Below, piece by piece: positions 55,873 through 64,000 of a stretch of DNA of 64,000 nucleotides. The stretch's first letter is position 1, and the number at the start of each line of letters is the position of its first letter. Both the position numbers and the translations under genes were made by a program. The stretch comes from Legionella erythra (lineage in GTDB: Bacteria; Pseudomonadota; Gammaproteobacteria; Legionellales; Legionellaceae), in contig NZ_LNYA01000028.1 in NCBI RefSeq assembly GCF_001467615.1, forward strand, positions 37,988 through 101,987, written 5' to 3'. The notes under the pieces are model-generated. The model saw only the letters and a program-made list of their open reading frames with translations. It was not told the DNA's origin and searched no databases.

Positions 55873-56679
55873 ATGGATGTAATAATCAACAGCGCTTGTG
55901 ATGACATCCCCGCCCGCAGCATCCCATTAGTCACTCAGGGGCACTACCTGACCAATACCCTGGCGGCCTTGGGCTATGATCCTGTGAACCCGCCGCTGGC
56001 TGATCTATTGCGGCGCTACCATAAATTGGAAGGCGACTGGCTGATTGCCACTCCCATACATTGGCAGGCTACACATAACGATGCAATGATTATTGCGGCC
56101 GGCGATGAATTGGCGCTGAATGAGCCGCTGGCAAAAATCTGGTTTGCCGAAGTATCCCAGTTGTTAAAAGAAGACGGGTTCGAACTGGTTTATCATAGCC
56201 CGGACCTTTGGCTGGTGAATACTGGCGGTAAGGGGGCTGGCCAGTTTCCAGCAATCCACAGCATGCTCCATCAATCCATGATGCCGGTGCTGCAAAACAT
56301 GGGTGAATCCATGTTCTGGCAAAAATTAATGACTGAACTGCAAATGTTCATGAGCACCCACCCACTGAATTCTGCCAAAAACAGGTCCATGCCGGTCAAT
56401 GGCCTGTGGTTCTGGGGCGGAGGAGAACTGCATACGGATCATCACAGGCCGCTGCTCAGCAATGATGACCTTCTCCTTACGGTTTTCCCGGCTTGCCGTG
56501 TTCTTCATGAAGCAACATTCCCTGCGGACAGCGTCATTGTGATAGGGGATGGCCACCCTGATGCGGTGACGAAACTACTAAAGATCACAGCGAAGACAAA
56601 GCGGACGCAATGGTATTGGAATAATGCTGCCTATCAATGCAAACGTCTTCCCTGGTGGTCACGATTATGGAAGAAATGA
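55873..56679 (+). CDS. RpfE-like protein (phosphoglycerate mutase-like superfamily)
   Basis: A 268-residue protein of the family named after Xanthomonas RpfE. The motif MPVNGLWFWGGGELH near residue 175 is the family hallmark, with GYDPVNPPLADLLRRYHKLEGDWLIATPIHW near residues 38-65. The fold is predicted to be related to cofactor-independent phosphoglycerate mutase, but activity is not established. It lies directly ahead of recJ, as rpfE does in the Xanthomonas rpf cluster where recJ adjoins it, so linkage to recJ is conserved across distant gammaproteobacteria. Start follows alaC by two bases. Confidence 0.82.
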   Translation: MDVIINSACDDIPARSIPLVTQGHYLTNTLAALGYDPVNPPLADLLRRYHKLEGDWLIATPIHWQATHNDAMIIAAGDELALNEPLAKIWFAEVSQLLKEDGFELVYHSPDLWLVNTGGKGAGQFPAIHSMLHQSMMPVLQNMGESMFWQKLMTELQMFMSTHPLNSAKNRSMPVNGLWFWGGGELHTDHHRPLLSNDDLLLTVFPACRVLHEATFPADSVIVIGDGHPDAVTKLLKITAKTKRTQWYWNNAAYQCKRLPWWSRLWKK

Positions 56680-56682
56680 GTG

Positions 56683-58413
56683 ATGCGCATTAAACAACGT
56701 CAAATACCTGAAGCCATGCCCAGGCTGGATTCCTTGCCACCCATCCTGCAGCGCATTTATGCAACACGCGGTGTTACTGATGAAGCGCAGTTGGACAGGC
56801 GCCTGCAAACGCTCCTGCCCTTTAGTGACCTTAAGGACATCGATAAAGCCTGTATACGGTTGGAGCAGGCGCTTTGCGAACAGCAATGCATTTTAATTAT
56901 TGGCGATTTTGATGCCGATGGTGCCACATCTACAGCGCTCGCTGTTTCCGCACTCAAAGCCTTTGGCGCCCAATATGTTGATTTTTTAGTCCCTAATCGC
57001 TTTGAATTTGGCTATGGCTTGACGCCTGCGATTGTCGAGGTAGCAAAAAAATGGCAGCCCGATTTGATTATTACCGTGGATAACGGCATTGCCAGTATCG
57101 AAGGGGTAGAGGCCGCCAATCGTGCAAACATTGATGTGCTGATTACTGATCACCATTTGCCAGGTGAGCAGTTACCCCATGCCTGCGCCATAGTCAATCC
57201 TAATCAGGCGGAGGATATATTTGCAAGCAAATCCATTGCCGGGGTTGGGGTGATTTTTTATGTCATGCTGGCTTTAAGGCGTCATCTGGTGAATAAGGGC
57301 TGGTTCTCATCTCAGCAACTGCCCGAGCCCAACATGGCGCAATTTCTTGACCTGGTGGCTTTAGGCACTGTAGCCGATGTTGTCGCCCTGGATCAGAATA
57401 ACCGCATCATGGTTAATCAGGGCTTGACCCGTATTCGACAGGGCCTGTGCCGTCCTGGCATTAAAGCCATGATTGCTGTGGCCGGACGTGACTATTCACG
57501 TCTGCGTGAAAGCGATTTGGGGTTTGCCGTGGCGCCAAGGCTTAACGCCGCCGGCCGATTGGATGATATGTCGCTCGGTATTTCCTGTTTGTTATGTGAG
57601 GATGAAAAGCAGGCCAGGGTACTCGCAGAACGCCTCGATGAACTCAATCAGGAGCGACGTCTTATCGAAGCGGAAATGAAAGAGCAGGCCTTGGCTTCAG
57701 TTGATGACCTCATTAAAAAAATTGACGGTCAACGTTTGCCTGTGGCGTTGTGTTTAATGGATAAATTATGGCATCAAGGGGTTATTGGTATCTTGGCCGG
57801 GCGATTAAAGGAGCGTTACCATCGCCCGGTGATTGCGTTTGCCATGGTCAGTGAAACCGAACTGAAAGGGTCCGCCCGTTCAGTCGCTGATTTGAATATC
57901 CGCGATGTACTGGCCGCTGTTGATAAAGATTACCCCGGTTTAATCACCAAATTCGGCGGTCATGCCATGGCGGCCGGTTTGAGTTTACCGGTGCAGTCCT
58001 TCAAGGCCTTTCAAGCGGCTTTCCTTGCCGAAGTGGAGCGGCATTTGGACATTAGTCAGTGCGAAGGGCAGTTGCTGACGGATGGTCCTCTGAAAGACAC
58101 GGAATTTAATCTCGAAACAGCGCATCTGTTGCAACAGGCAGGCCCCTGGGGGCAACAATTTCCCGAGCCCTGCTTTGATAATGTCTTTGAAATCCTGGAT
58201 CAGCGCGTTGTGGGACAAAATCACCTGAAGCTCACGTTCGCACTGCCGGAAACCGGCGGCACGGTAGATGCCATTGCTTTTAATGTCGATCGCAGCCAAT
58301 GGCCTAATTACCGTGTCCGGGAAGTGCATGCCGCTTATCGGTTGGATATCAATGTCTATCAGGGACGCTCACGCCTGCAACTGATGATTGAAGCTTTAAA
58401 TCCACTGAGTTGA
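56683..58413 (+). CDS. recJ: Single-stranded-DNA-specific exonuclease RecJ
   Basis: A 5'-3' exonuclease on single-stranded DNA in recombination and mismatch repair. The 576 residues match E. coli (577). The DHH-domain motifs are IGDFDADGATSTA near residue 75, TVDNG near 133, TDHHLPGE near 160 and GTVADVVAL near 230. RLNAAGRLDD lies near 290, and the DHHA1 domain shows KGSARSV near 393 and FGGHAMAAGLSL near 425. It starts three bases after the rpfE-like gene. Confidence 0.97.
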   Translation: MRIKQRQIPEAMPRLDSLPPILQRIYATRGVTDEAQLDRRLQTLLPFSDLKDIDKACIRLEQALCEQQCILIIGDFDADGATSTALAVSALKAFGAQYVDFLVPNRFEFGYGLTPAIVEVAKKWQPDLIITVDNGIASIEGVEAANRANIDVLITDHHLPGEQLPHACAIVNPNQAEDIFASKSIAGVGVIFYVMLALRRHLVNKGWFSSQQLPEPNMAQFLDLVALGTVADVVALDQNNRIMVNQGLTRIRQGLCRPGIKAMIAVAGRDYSRLRESDLGFAVAPRLNAAGRLDDMSLGISCLLCEDEKQARVLAERLDELNQERRLIEAEMKEQALASVDDLIKKIDGQRLPVALCLMDKLWHQGVIGILAGRLKERYHRPVIAFAMVSETELKGSARSVADLNIRDVLAAVDKDYPGLITKFGGHAMAAGLSLPVQSFKAFQAAFLAEVERHLDISQCEGQLLTDGPLKDTEFNLETAHLLQQAGPWGQQFPEPCFDNVFEILDQRVVGQNHLKLTFALPETGGTVDAIAFNVDRSQWPNYRVREVHAAYRLDINVYQGRSRLQLMIEALNPLS

Positions 58414-58479
58414 TCAATACGGGGTTATACATTGAAGGGCACGAAGCTAATCCTTGGCCCTTGCCTGCTTAGCCCCGGG

Positions 58480-58537
58480 TATCCGCCATCCGGGACTTCA
58501 ATAGGTACCCGCCTGCGCGGGTACGACAGGGTAACGG
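58480..58537 (+). repeat. Dispersed palindromic element, copy A
   Basis: A 58-base element beginning ATCCGCCATCCGGGA and ending TACGACAGGGTAACGG. It contains a perfect eight-base-pair hairpin GTACCCGC-CTGC-GCGGGTAC at 58505-58524. A diverged copy lies at 58700-58756. Confidence 0.8.
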
Positions 58538-58611
58538 ATTATGGCTTATCCCTTGTCCTGCCTTTGCGGCATGAGAAAGACGGGAATACAGCCTGCCCCC
58601 TTGTTGTCCTG

Positions 58612-58625
58612 CCCGCGCAGGCGGG
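58612..58625. repeat. Palindrome CCCGC-GCAG-GCGGG
   Basis: A five-base-pair stem with loop GCAG, flanked by TCCTG on the left and AATCC on the right. This is the inverse orientation of the cores in copies A and B and equals the core at 2675-2692. Confidence 0.75.
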
Positions 58626-58699
58626 AATCCATCTGCTTGCGCGAAGACGAATTTAAGAATAATGACCGACAAATGGCAGCGATTGCCGGCTATCCCAAG

Positions 58700-58756
58700 T
58701 ATCCCCCATCCAGGATCCTGATAGATGCCCGCCTGCGGGCTACGACAGGGTAGCGG
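58700..58756 (+). repeat. Dispersed palindromic element, copy B
   Basis: Diverged copy of 58480-58537, sharing CCATCC, GCCCGCCTGCG and CTACGACAGGGTAGCGG-type blocks. Its hairpin is GCCCGC-CT-GCGGGC at 58727-58740, two bases shorter in the loop than copy A. Confidence 0.75.
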
Positions 58757-58876
58757 GCCTGGCTCCTTGTTATCTCGCCTGCTTTACGGGCAGGGCTGTT
58801 GCTCCCGTACCCTTTCGTGAAACCGCATAATTTTAGCCCTGCCGCACGTTTTGTTGTATAATTTCCACATTCTTTT

Positions 58877-59890
58877 TTGTGTGATGCCAAATTGTTGACT
58901 GATGCTTTAATTTCTCCCCTGGCAGTGGCTCCGATGATTGATTGGAGTTACACCCATTTTCGCGTGTTCATGCGGCTTATTGCGCCACGGGCGCTGCTCT
59001 ACACCGACATGCAAACCACGGGCGCAGTCCTTAATAACCCCCAGAAAGCTCTGGGTTTTGATGACTGTGAATTGCCGCTGGCCTTACAATTGGGCGGCTC
59101 CGATAAAGCATCTTTAGTCCAATGCGCCATTCTGGCAGAAGCCAAGGGTTACAGCGAAGTGAATCTGAATTTAGGCTGCCCCAGTGATCGGGTACAGGCC
59201 GGCCGTTTTGGGGCCTGCCTCATGGCAGAACCTCATCATGTGGCTCAATGCATAGCCGCCATGAAAGCGGCGGTTCGGATTCCGGTTACAGCCAAGACCC
59301 GTATCGGCATTGATGAGAAGGATAGTTATGAGTTTTTTTCAGCTTTCGCGCATTGCTTGGTTGACGCTGGATGCGACAAGTTGGTCGTTCATGCCCGTAA
59401 GGCCTGGCTTAAAGGGTTAAGCCCAAAACAAAACCGAACGATTCCTCCCCTGCACTATGATTATGTCTATCGCATCAAGGAAACATTACCCCAATTACCG
59501 GTTGTCATTAATGGCAACATCAATAGCGTAGCGGAGGCTCGAACACACCTCAAGGCGGTCGATGGTGTCATGCTGGGACGTCTTGCCTGCAATAACCCCT
59601 ATGCCTTAACGGCTTTCCACCGTTTCTTTTATCCTGAGGAAGTGATTCAAAGCCGTAGTGCCGTGATGGCGAATTATTATTGCCATGCCCAGAGGCAGTT
59701 TGCTGAGGGCGTGCCGTTAAGCATTTTACTTAAACCGGTCCTGAATCTGGCGCACGGTTTAGCGGGGGCAAGGCATTTTAAAGAGTTGCTGGTTTGCGCG
59801 CAGCAGGAAAAAAATCCTGGCTTGATTGAGGAAGCCGCAATGTTGTTACAAGACATGGAAAAAATGAAACAGGGTGAGGGGGTTGAATGA
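58877..59890 (+). CDS. dusA: tRNA-dihydrouridine(20/20a) synthase
   Basis: Reduces U20/U20a in the tRNA D-loop with FMN and NADPH. The 337-residue frame has the start of the TIM barrel in LAVAPMIDWSYTHFR near residue 15, LNLGCPSDRVQAGRFGACLM with the catalytic cysteine near residue 97-115, and HARKAWLKGLSPKQNRTIPPL near 175, which is specific for DusA. The start is uncertain. There is no ATG before the core, and the candidates are TTG at 58877, 58892 or 58895, none with a clear Shine-Dalgarno. Four-base overlap with the next gene. Confidence 0.93.
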   Translation: MCDAKLLTDALISPLAVAPMIDWSYTHFRVFMRLIAPRALLYTDMQTTGAVLNNPQKALGFDDCELPLALQLGGSDKASLVQCAILAEAKGYSEVNLNLGCPSDRVQAGRFGACLMAEPHHVAQCIAAMKAAVRIPVTAKTRIGIDEKDSYEFFSAFAHCLVDAGCDKLVVHARKAWLKGLSPKQNRTIPPLHYDYVYRIKETLPQLPVVINGNINSVAEARTHLKAVDGVMLGRLACNNPYALTAFHRFFYPEEVIQSRSAVMANYYCHAQRQFAEGVPLSILLKPVLNLAHGLAGARHFKELLVCAQQEKNPGLIEEAAMLLQDMEKMKQGEGVE

Positions 59891-60243
59891 ATGCTTTGCT
59901 GACCACCATTGTATTGCTGGTGGGTTCGAATACATTTATGACGATGGCCTGGTATGGGCATTTAAAACACCAGGGTAGCAAACCGCTGTTTTTAATTATT
60001 CTTTTGAGCTGGCTTATTGCTTTTTTTGAATACACCTTGATGATTCCGGCTAACCGCATTGGCTTTACTCAGGCGCACTTGAGTTTGCCTCAGCTTAAAA
60101 TCATGCAGGAAGTCATTACCCTGTCTGTGTTTTTCCCCTTTGCTGCGTATTATATGGGGCAGCGGGTACACTGGAATTTTTTATGGGCCTCACTCTGTTT
60201 GCTTGGGGCTGTCTATTTTATTTTTAAACCCGTGGCCTCCTAG
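59887..60243 (+). CDS. DUF486 small membrane protein
   Basis: A 118-residue protein with four hydrophobic segments, at about residues 4-22, 33-52, 71-90 and 98-115, of the PF04342 family, which resembles half-size drug/metabolite transporters. Function is unknown. The motif FEYTLMIPANRIG in the middle is typical. The ATGA overlap with dusA implies coupled translation. Confidence 0.85.
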   Translation: MNALLTTIVLLVGSNTFMTMAWYGHLKHQGSKPLFLIILLSWLIAFFEYTLMIPANRIGFTQAHLSLPQLKIMQEVITLSVFFPFAAYYMGQRVHWNFLWASLCLLGAVYFIFKPVAS

Positions 60244-60381
60244 ATGCTGAGAGAATAACCAATAAGCCAAATGTCCGGCTTCTAAAAGCGGATGCATCAC
60301 TATATTCATAGTAATTTTTCTCAATTTCTAGTAAATTAAGCGATTTTGATTGCCACGATTATTAAGAGGATTTGCAAGGTC

Positions 60382-63084
60382 ATGCTGAATACGTTGATAA
60401 AGAAAATGTTTGGGAGTCGTAACGAGCGGACTCTGCGGCGCATGGAAAAAACCGTCCTCAGCATCAATGCCCTTGAACCTGCAATGCAGGCTTTGTCCAA
60501 TGAACAGCTTGCTGCAAAAACAGCGGAGTTCAAACAACGTTTTTCCCAAGGCGAGTCACTTGACCAATTGCTGCCAGAAGCCTTTGCTGTTGTGCGTGAA
60601 GTGTCTGTCCGAACCATGGGGCTTCGTCATTTCGACGTGCAGCTGATTGGCGGTATGGTTCTGCACGAAGGCAACATTGCCGAAATGCGCACCGGGGAAG
60701 GTAAAACCCTGGTAGGTACCTTGCCGGCTTATTTAAATGCCATCAGCGGCCGTGGCGTCCATATCGTTACGGTGAATGATTACCTGGCTAAACGCGACAG
60801 CCAGTGGATGGGGCCTATTTATGAATTCTTAGGCTTAACTGTCGGTGTCATTGCGCCGGACATGACGCATGCCGCAAAGCAACAGGCTTATCGGGCTGAC
60901 ATTGTCTTTGGGACCAACAACGAGTTCGGTTTTGATTACCTGCGCGACAACATGGCCTTCAGCTTAAGCGACAAGGTTCAGCGCGAATTGAATTTTGCCG
61001 TCGTCGACGAGGTAGACTCCATTCTCATTGATGAAGCAAGAACACCGCTTATCATTTCCGGTGCGGCTGAAGGGAGCTCTGAGTTGTACATGAAGGTCAA
61101 CAAACTGATCCCTCAATTGAGAAAACAGGAAGAAGAGGGCGATGGCGGCGATTACACGGTTGACGAAAAACAGAAGCAGGCCCACCTCACCGAAGCCGGG
61201 CATCAGCATATCGAAGATCTCTTAATGAAAGAGGGGTTGCTGGATGAGGGTGAAAGTTTATACCATGCCAGCAATATCATCCTCATGCATCATGTCAATG
61301 CCGCACTGAAAGCCCATGCCATGTTCCATCGTGATGTGGATTATATTGTCAAAGATGGGCAGGTGGTTATTGTCGATGAACACACCGGCCGAACCATGTC
61401 GGGCAGACGTTGGTCCGAAGGATTGCATCAGGCGATTGAAGCGAAAGAACTGGTGCCCATTCAACATGAAAACCAAACCCTGGCATCCATTACTTTCCAG
61501 AACTATTTTAGATTGTATGACAAACTGGCGGGTATGACCGGTACGGCAGATACCGAGGCTTATGAATTTCAGCAGATTTATAATCTTGAAGTGGTGGTTA
61601 TTCCGACCAACAAACCCATGCGCCGTCAGGATCAGGCCGATTTAATCTATCTGGGACTTGAAGACAAGTATCAGGCGATTATCGAAGACGTTAAAGAATG
61701 CATGGCCCGTAAACAACCGGTCCTGGTAGGAACGGCCTCGATCGAAGCCTCTGAATTATTAAGCCAGCTCATGAAAAAGGCTGGCATTAAACATCAGGTT
61801 TTGAATGCCAAATTCCATGAGAAGGAAGCCCAGATTATCGCAGAAGCCGGGCGGCCTGGTGCAGTCACCATTGCGACCAACATGGCGGGACGAGGAACGG
61901 ACATCGTGCTTGGCGGCAGCCTCTCGGCTGAGTTGGCGATGTTGCCTGAAGGGGCTTCTGAAATCGAGCGTCAAGCCATTAAAAACGATTGGCAGACACG
62001 CCATGATGAGGTGATCAAGGCTGGGGGGCTTCGCATTATTGGTTCTGAACGCCACGAATCCCGTCGTATCGACAATCAGTTACGAGGCCGTGCCGGCCGT
62101 CAAGGTGACCCCGGCAGCAGCCGATTCTATTTGTCACTCGATGATAATTTAATGCGCATTTTCGCGTCCGAACGGGTCATTAACATGATGCGTCGTTTGG
62201 GCATGAAGCCGGGCGAGCCCATTGAACATAACCTGGTAACCAAAGCCATTGAAAACGCCCAGCGTAAACTGGAAGGCCATCATTTTGATGTCCGCAAGCA
62301 GTTGCTGGATTATGACAACGTCGCCAATAATCAGCGCCGTGTGATTTACACCCAGCGTGCGGCCATCATGGGCATGACCGATCCCCGGGACGTGGTTGAT
62401 GCCATGCGTGAAGAAGTGATTACAACGCTGGTCGATAACTTTATTCCTCCGCAAAGCCTTGAAGATCAATGGAATCTGGATGGCCTTTCCAAAACCCTGT
62501 TTGAAGATTTTCAAGTCAAAGCTGATATTGCCGACTGGGTTGAAAAAGACCATGCCTTGCAGCCGGAACAGATCAAGGAACGTGTATTTAACCTGTGCTA
62601 TGAACGCTACCAGCAGAAAGAGCAACAGGCTGGCCGTGAAGTTCTGGCGCAGTTTGAAAAATCAGTTATTCTCCAGACTATGGACAATCATTGGCGCGAG
62701 CATTTAGCGGCCATGGATCATTTGCGTCAGGGTATTCACTTGCGAGGTTATGCTCAGAAAGATCCTAAACAGGAATACAAGCGTGAAGCCTTTGCCCTGT
62801 TTACCATGATGCTGGATACCCTCAAATACGAAATCATCCGCTTATTGACTTCAGTTCAGGTTCAAACGGAAGAAGACGTCCAGGCCATAGAAGAGCAGCG
62901 TCGTGCTGAGCAGGTTCAGAACGTGCAGTTATTACGCCAAAGCGAGGATGAGGGCGAAGATACCATGGAAAGCGACGAAGGGCATACTCCTTATCGCCGT
63001 GCCGGACAAAAAGTAGGGCGCAATGATCCATGCCCTTGTGGTTCCGGTAAAAAATACAAGAGTTGCCACGGAAGTTTGGTGTGA
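60382..63084 (+). CDS. secA: Preprotein translocase ATPase SecA
   Basis: The motor that drives unfolded preproteins through SecYEG. The 900 residues match E. coli (901). Walker A is [19 protein letters not shown] near residue 102, [19 protein letters not shown] lies near 180, Walker B is in [17 protein letters not shown] near 207, and helicase motifs [15 protein letters not shown] and [15 protein letters not shown] are near 510 and 575. The C-terminal zinc site [14 protein letters not shown] is complete. The ATG at 60382 ([11 protein letters not shown]) is preceded by AAGAGGA. The upstream secM of E. coli is absent; dusA and a DUF486 gene precede it. Confidence 0.98.
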   Translation: MLNTLIKKMFGSRNERTLRRMEKTVLSINALEPAMQALSNEQLAAKTAEFKQRFSQGESLDQLLPEAFAVVREVSVRTMGLRHFDVQLIGGMVLHEGNIAEMRTGEGKTLVGTLPAYLNAISGRGVHIVTVNDYLAKRDSQWMGPIYEFLGLTVGVIAPDMTHAAKQQAYRADIVFGTNNEFGFDYLRDNMAFSLSDKVQRELNFAVVDEVDSILIDEARTPLIISGAAEGSSELYMKVNKLIPQLRKQEEEGDGGDYTVDEKQKQAHLTEAGHQHIEDLLMKEGLLDEGESLYHASNIILMHHVNAALKAHAMFHRDVDYIVKDGQVVIVDEHTGRTMSGRRWSEGLHQAIEAKELVPIQHENQTLASITFQNYFRLYDKLAGMTGTADTEAYEFQQIYNLEVVVIPTNKPMRRQDQADLIYLGLEDKYQAIIEDVKECMARKQPVLVGTASIEASELLSQLMKKAGIKHQVLNAKFHEKEAQIIAEAGRPGAVTIATNMAGRGTDIVLGGSLSAELAMLPEGASEIERQAIKNDWQTRHDEVIKAGGLRIIGSERHESRRIDNQLRGRAGRQGDPGSSRFYLSLDDNLMRIFASERVINMMRRLGMKPGEPIEHNLVTKAIENAQRKLEGHHFDVRKQLLDYDNVANNQRRVIYTQRAAIMGMTDPRDVVDAMREEVITTLVDNFIPPQSLEDQWNLDGLSKTLFEDFQVKADIADWVEKDHALQPEQIKERVFNLCYERYQQKEQQAGREVLAQFEKSVILQTMDNHWREHLAAMDHLRQGIHLRGYAQKDPKQEYKREAFALFTMMLDTLKYEIIRLLTSVQVQTEEDVQAIEEQRRAEQVQNVQLLRQSEDEGEDTMESDEGHTPYRRAGQKVGRNDPCPCGSGKKYKSCHGSLV

Positions 63085-63488
63085 AAGTCGCTGTTGCCGT
63101 TATTGTAGACAACGACCAGCGCATTTTAATTACCCGCCGTCCTTCCCATGCCAGTCATGGGGGGCTGTGGGAATTTCCTGGTGGTAAATGTGAAGAAGGC
63201 GAGGCAGCAGAGCACGCCTTGTATCGGGAAATTGATGAGGAGGTTGGCCTTAAAATTCACCAATGCGAGTTTCTCGGCGAGATTTACCACCGGTATCCGC
63301 ATAAAGAAGTGACTCTGGTTGTTTTTCTAGTCAACCAATTTATGGGCCTTGCAACTCGTCGCGAAAATCAAATGGACCTCTGCTGGGTAACATTTGATCA
63401 GCTCTCTCATTATTCGTTTCCAGAAGCCAATTATAAAATCATGCAATTACTAAAGATGCATTTTTCTACCCCTGTAAACGTATTTTAA
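63081..63488 (+). CDS. mutT: 8-oxo-dGTP diphosphatase MutT
   Basis: Sanitises oxidised guanine nucleotides. The 135 residues hold the Nudix box [20 protein letters not shown] with EVGL following, exactly GX5EX7REUXEEXGU, and GGLWEFPGG before it. The GTG at 63081 shares GTGA with the secA stop and has GGAAG at fair spacing, making coupled translation likely. A TTG six codons earlier is less likely. The secA-mutT order is that of E. coli. It lacks the ThiE-like C-terminal domain found in longer homologues. Confidence 0.92.
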   Translation: MKVAVAVIVDNDQRILITRRPSHASHGGLWEFPGGKCEEGEAAEHALYREIDEEVGLKIHQCEFLGEIYHRYPHKEVTLVVFLVNQFMGLATRRENQMDLCWVTFDQLSHYSFPEANYKIMQLLKMHFSTPVNVF

Positions 63489-63534
63489 TCTCCGCTTGAC
63501 TGGTTATGCACTACCGACACTGATTTCAGATGGA

Positions 63535-63555
63535 TACCGCGGACAAGCCGCGGTA
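63535..63555. repeat. REP-like palindrome TACCGCGG-ACAAG-CCGCGGTA, copy 4
   Basis: A perfect copy of the element at 46951-46971, in the same orientation, 46 bases after the mutT stop. It is followed by GTAGAGGAATA-type short repeats to about 63605. Confidence 0.9.
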
Positions 63556-63663
63556 TGTAGAGGAATATACTGCAGGAGGTAGAGGAATACGGTATGTAGG
63601 AGATGGCGTACGTGGGAATGTGCTGGAGCCCTGCGTTTCTCACTTAGGTATAAACCCGGATAT

Positions 63664-63774
63664 CCCGTCCCTAAGCTCCACGCCTTGTGCGAGGAATAAT
63701 TTCCCATCCCTACGCTCCACGCCTTGTGCGAGGAATAATTTCCCATCCCTACGTTCCGCGCCTTGTGCGCGGAA
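63664..63774 (+). repeat. 39-base tandem repeat, about 2.8 copies
   Basis: Units at 63664-63702, 63703-63741 and a partial unit at 63742-63774, each with CTCCACGCCTTGTGCGAGGA or close variants. The unit contains a short CGC-rich inverted repeat. The 39-base period preserves a reading frame, which explains the repetitive open frame across it. Confidence 0.85.
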
Positions 63775-63804
63775 TCCAGAGCTTTTGAAAATGGTGGACA
63801 TGGG

Positions 63805-63825
63805 TACCGCGGACAAGCCGCGGTA
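63805..63825. repeat. REP-like palindrome TACCGCGG-ACAAG-CCGCGGTA, copy 5
   Basis: A perfect copy, same orientation as 46951-46971 and 63535-63555. GCGGTACGTAGGGG that follows the stem recurs once more at 63841. Confidence 0.9.
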
Positions 63826-63919
63826 CGTAGGGGGTGTGCTGCGGTACGTAGGGGATGCGGTAGGATAGCACGGGTATGGATTGATTTTTAACCCATAAGC
63901 AACAGCAAAGCTGGATTTG

Positions 63920-63945
63920 GGTGTCGTTAGCAGGGCTAACGCACC
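63920..63945. repeat. Inverted repeat GGTGTCGTTAGC / GCTAACGCACC
   Basis: Eleven paired bases with one bulged T and a three-base loop, followed by TGATTTTT. It may act as a terminator for secA-mutT or be another dispersed palindrome (GGTGCGTTAGC core). Confidence 0.5.
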
Positions 63946-63963
63946 TGATTTTTAAAACGCTGT

Positions 63964-64000
63964 AAGAAAAAGATCAAGTGGGTGCAAGAAAAAGATCAGG
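63964..64000 (+). repeat. 22-base repeat running off the window
   Basis: AAGAAAAAGATCA occurs at 63964-63976 and again at 63986-63998, a period of 22. Only the first unit and the start of the second are visible, so the array may continue beyond the edge. Confidence 0.6.

Larger units (their letters stand above)
58414..58876. other. Repeat island between recJ and dusA
   Basis: 463 bases without a gene. It contains palindromes with the CCCGC-GCAG-GCGGG core at 58505-58524, 58612-58625 and 58727-58740, and two diverged copies of a longer element. Several short frames read through it in all directions, but they are repeat-derived. The dusA promoter must be near its right end. Confidence 0.7.
63489..64000. 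other. Repeat island at the right edge
   Basis: 512 bases with no convincing gene. It holds two TACCGCGG-ACAAG-CCGCGGTA palindromes, a 39-base tandem repeat, a 12-base inverted repeat and a 22-base repeat running off the window, each listed below. Open frames here repeat the peptides encoded by the repeats and are not genes. Confidence 0.7.

Noticed and set aside
58432..58890. Open frames in both directions after recJ
   Set aside because: They lie over dispersed palindromes, have no start signals and overlap each other on both strands.
60244..60381. secM-like arrest gene ahead of secA
   Set aside because: No open frame with a signal peptide and arrest motif is present. The gap holds only AT-rich leader sequence.
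63504..63868. Open frames of 80 and 112 codons across the right repeat island
   Set aside because: Their sequence repeats with the 39-base tandem unit and the palindromes, so they are repeat artefacts.
1..64000. tRNA, rRNA, prophage or insertion-sequence transposase genes
   Set aside because: No cloverleaf-like sequences, phage structural genes or transposase motifs were recognised on reading. A covariance-model search would be needed for small RNAs.

Overview
The window looks like a chromosomal segment of a Legionella species other than L. pneumophila. The reasons are a patatin-like effector of the VpdC type directly after pyrF, a secreted phospholipase C of the PlcB type next to rlmD-relA, a CpxRA pair fused to the phoH-ybeY-corC operon, and a gene order (gyrA-serC-aroA-cmk-rpsA-lapAB-aminotransferase-pyrF-vpdC) that I recall from the L. 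pneumophila lpg1417-lpg1426 region. Base composition appears clearly higher in G+C than L. pneumophila. Species assignment is inference, since no search was run. There are no tRNA or rRNA genes, no CRISPR array, no prophage and no insertion sequence that I can support.

Layout. 1-4 kb: glycerol catabolism (glpD, cut by the window edge, divergent from glpK) and citrate synthase. 4.3-11.8 kb: gyrA-serC-aroA-cmk-rpsA, tightly packed, closed by a strong hairpin terminator. 11.9-15.3 kb: lapA-lapB (control of LPS assembly), a WbpE-like sugar aminotransferase and pyrF. 15.5-20.6 kb: the vpdC effector gene, whose 3' end overlaps a short-chain dehydrogenase gene, then an iron-sulfur uracil-DNA glycosylase and two pseudopilin-like proteins. 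20.7-23.7 kb: ubiC-ubiA (ubiquinone) and, convergent, deoC plus a purine nucleoside phosphorylase. 23.9-29.9 kb: accessory genes (BNR propeller protein, an unknown 459-residue protein, MarR-PhzF divergent pair, dicarboxylate-type symporter, cyclase). 29.9-37.5 kb: an unknown giant gene of 2201 codons preceded by an unknown multi-pass membrane protein, the most novel part of the window. 37.6-41.9 kb: phoH-ybeY-corC-cpxR-cpxA, all with overlapping ends. 42-46.9 kb: rnm-like PHP gene, yciO, trpS, scpA, scpB, rluB. 46.9-47.4 kb: a repeat island. 47.4-54.2 kb: plcB-type phospholipase, rlmD, relA and an FAD-linked oxidase. 54.2-58.4 kb: an Mth938-domain gene divergent from alaC, then an rpfE-like gene and recJ. 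58.4-64 kb: a second repeat island, dusA, a DUF486 gene, secA, mutT and a third repeat island at the right edge.

Most of the window is housekeeping DNA in long co-directional runs joined by 1-8 base overlaps. Virulence-related genes (vpdC, plcB, possibly the giant gene, its membrane neighbour and the 459-residue protein) sit singly between these runs. CpxRA, a known regulator of Dot/Icm genes in L. pneumophila, lies next to the giant gene cluster. Three intergenic islands carry short palindromic repeats of two families (TACCGCGG-ACAAG-CCGCGGTA and CCCGC-GCAG-GCGGG), with a near-perfect 117-base duplication in one of them.
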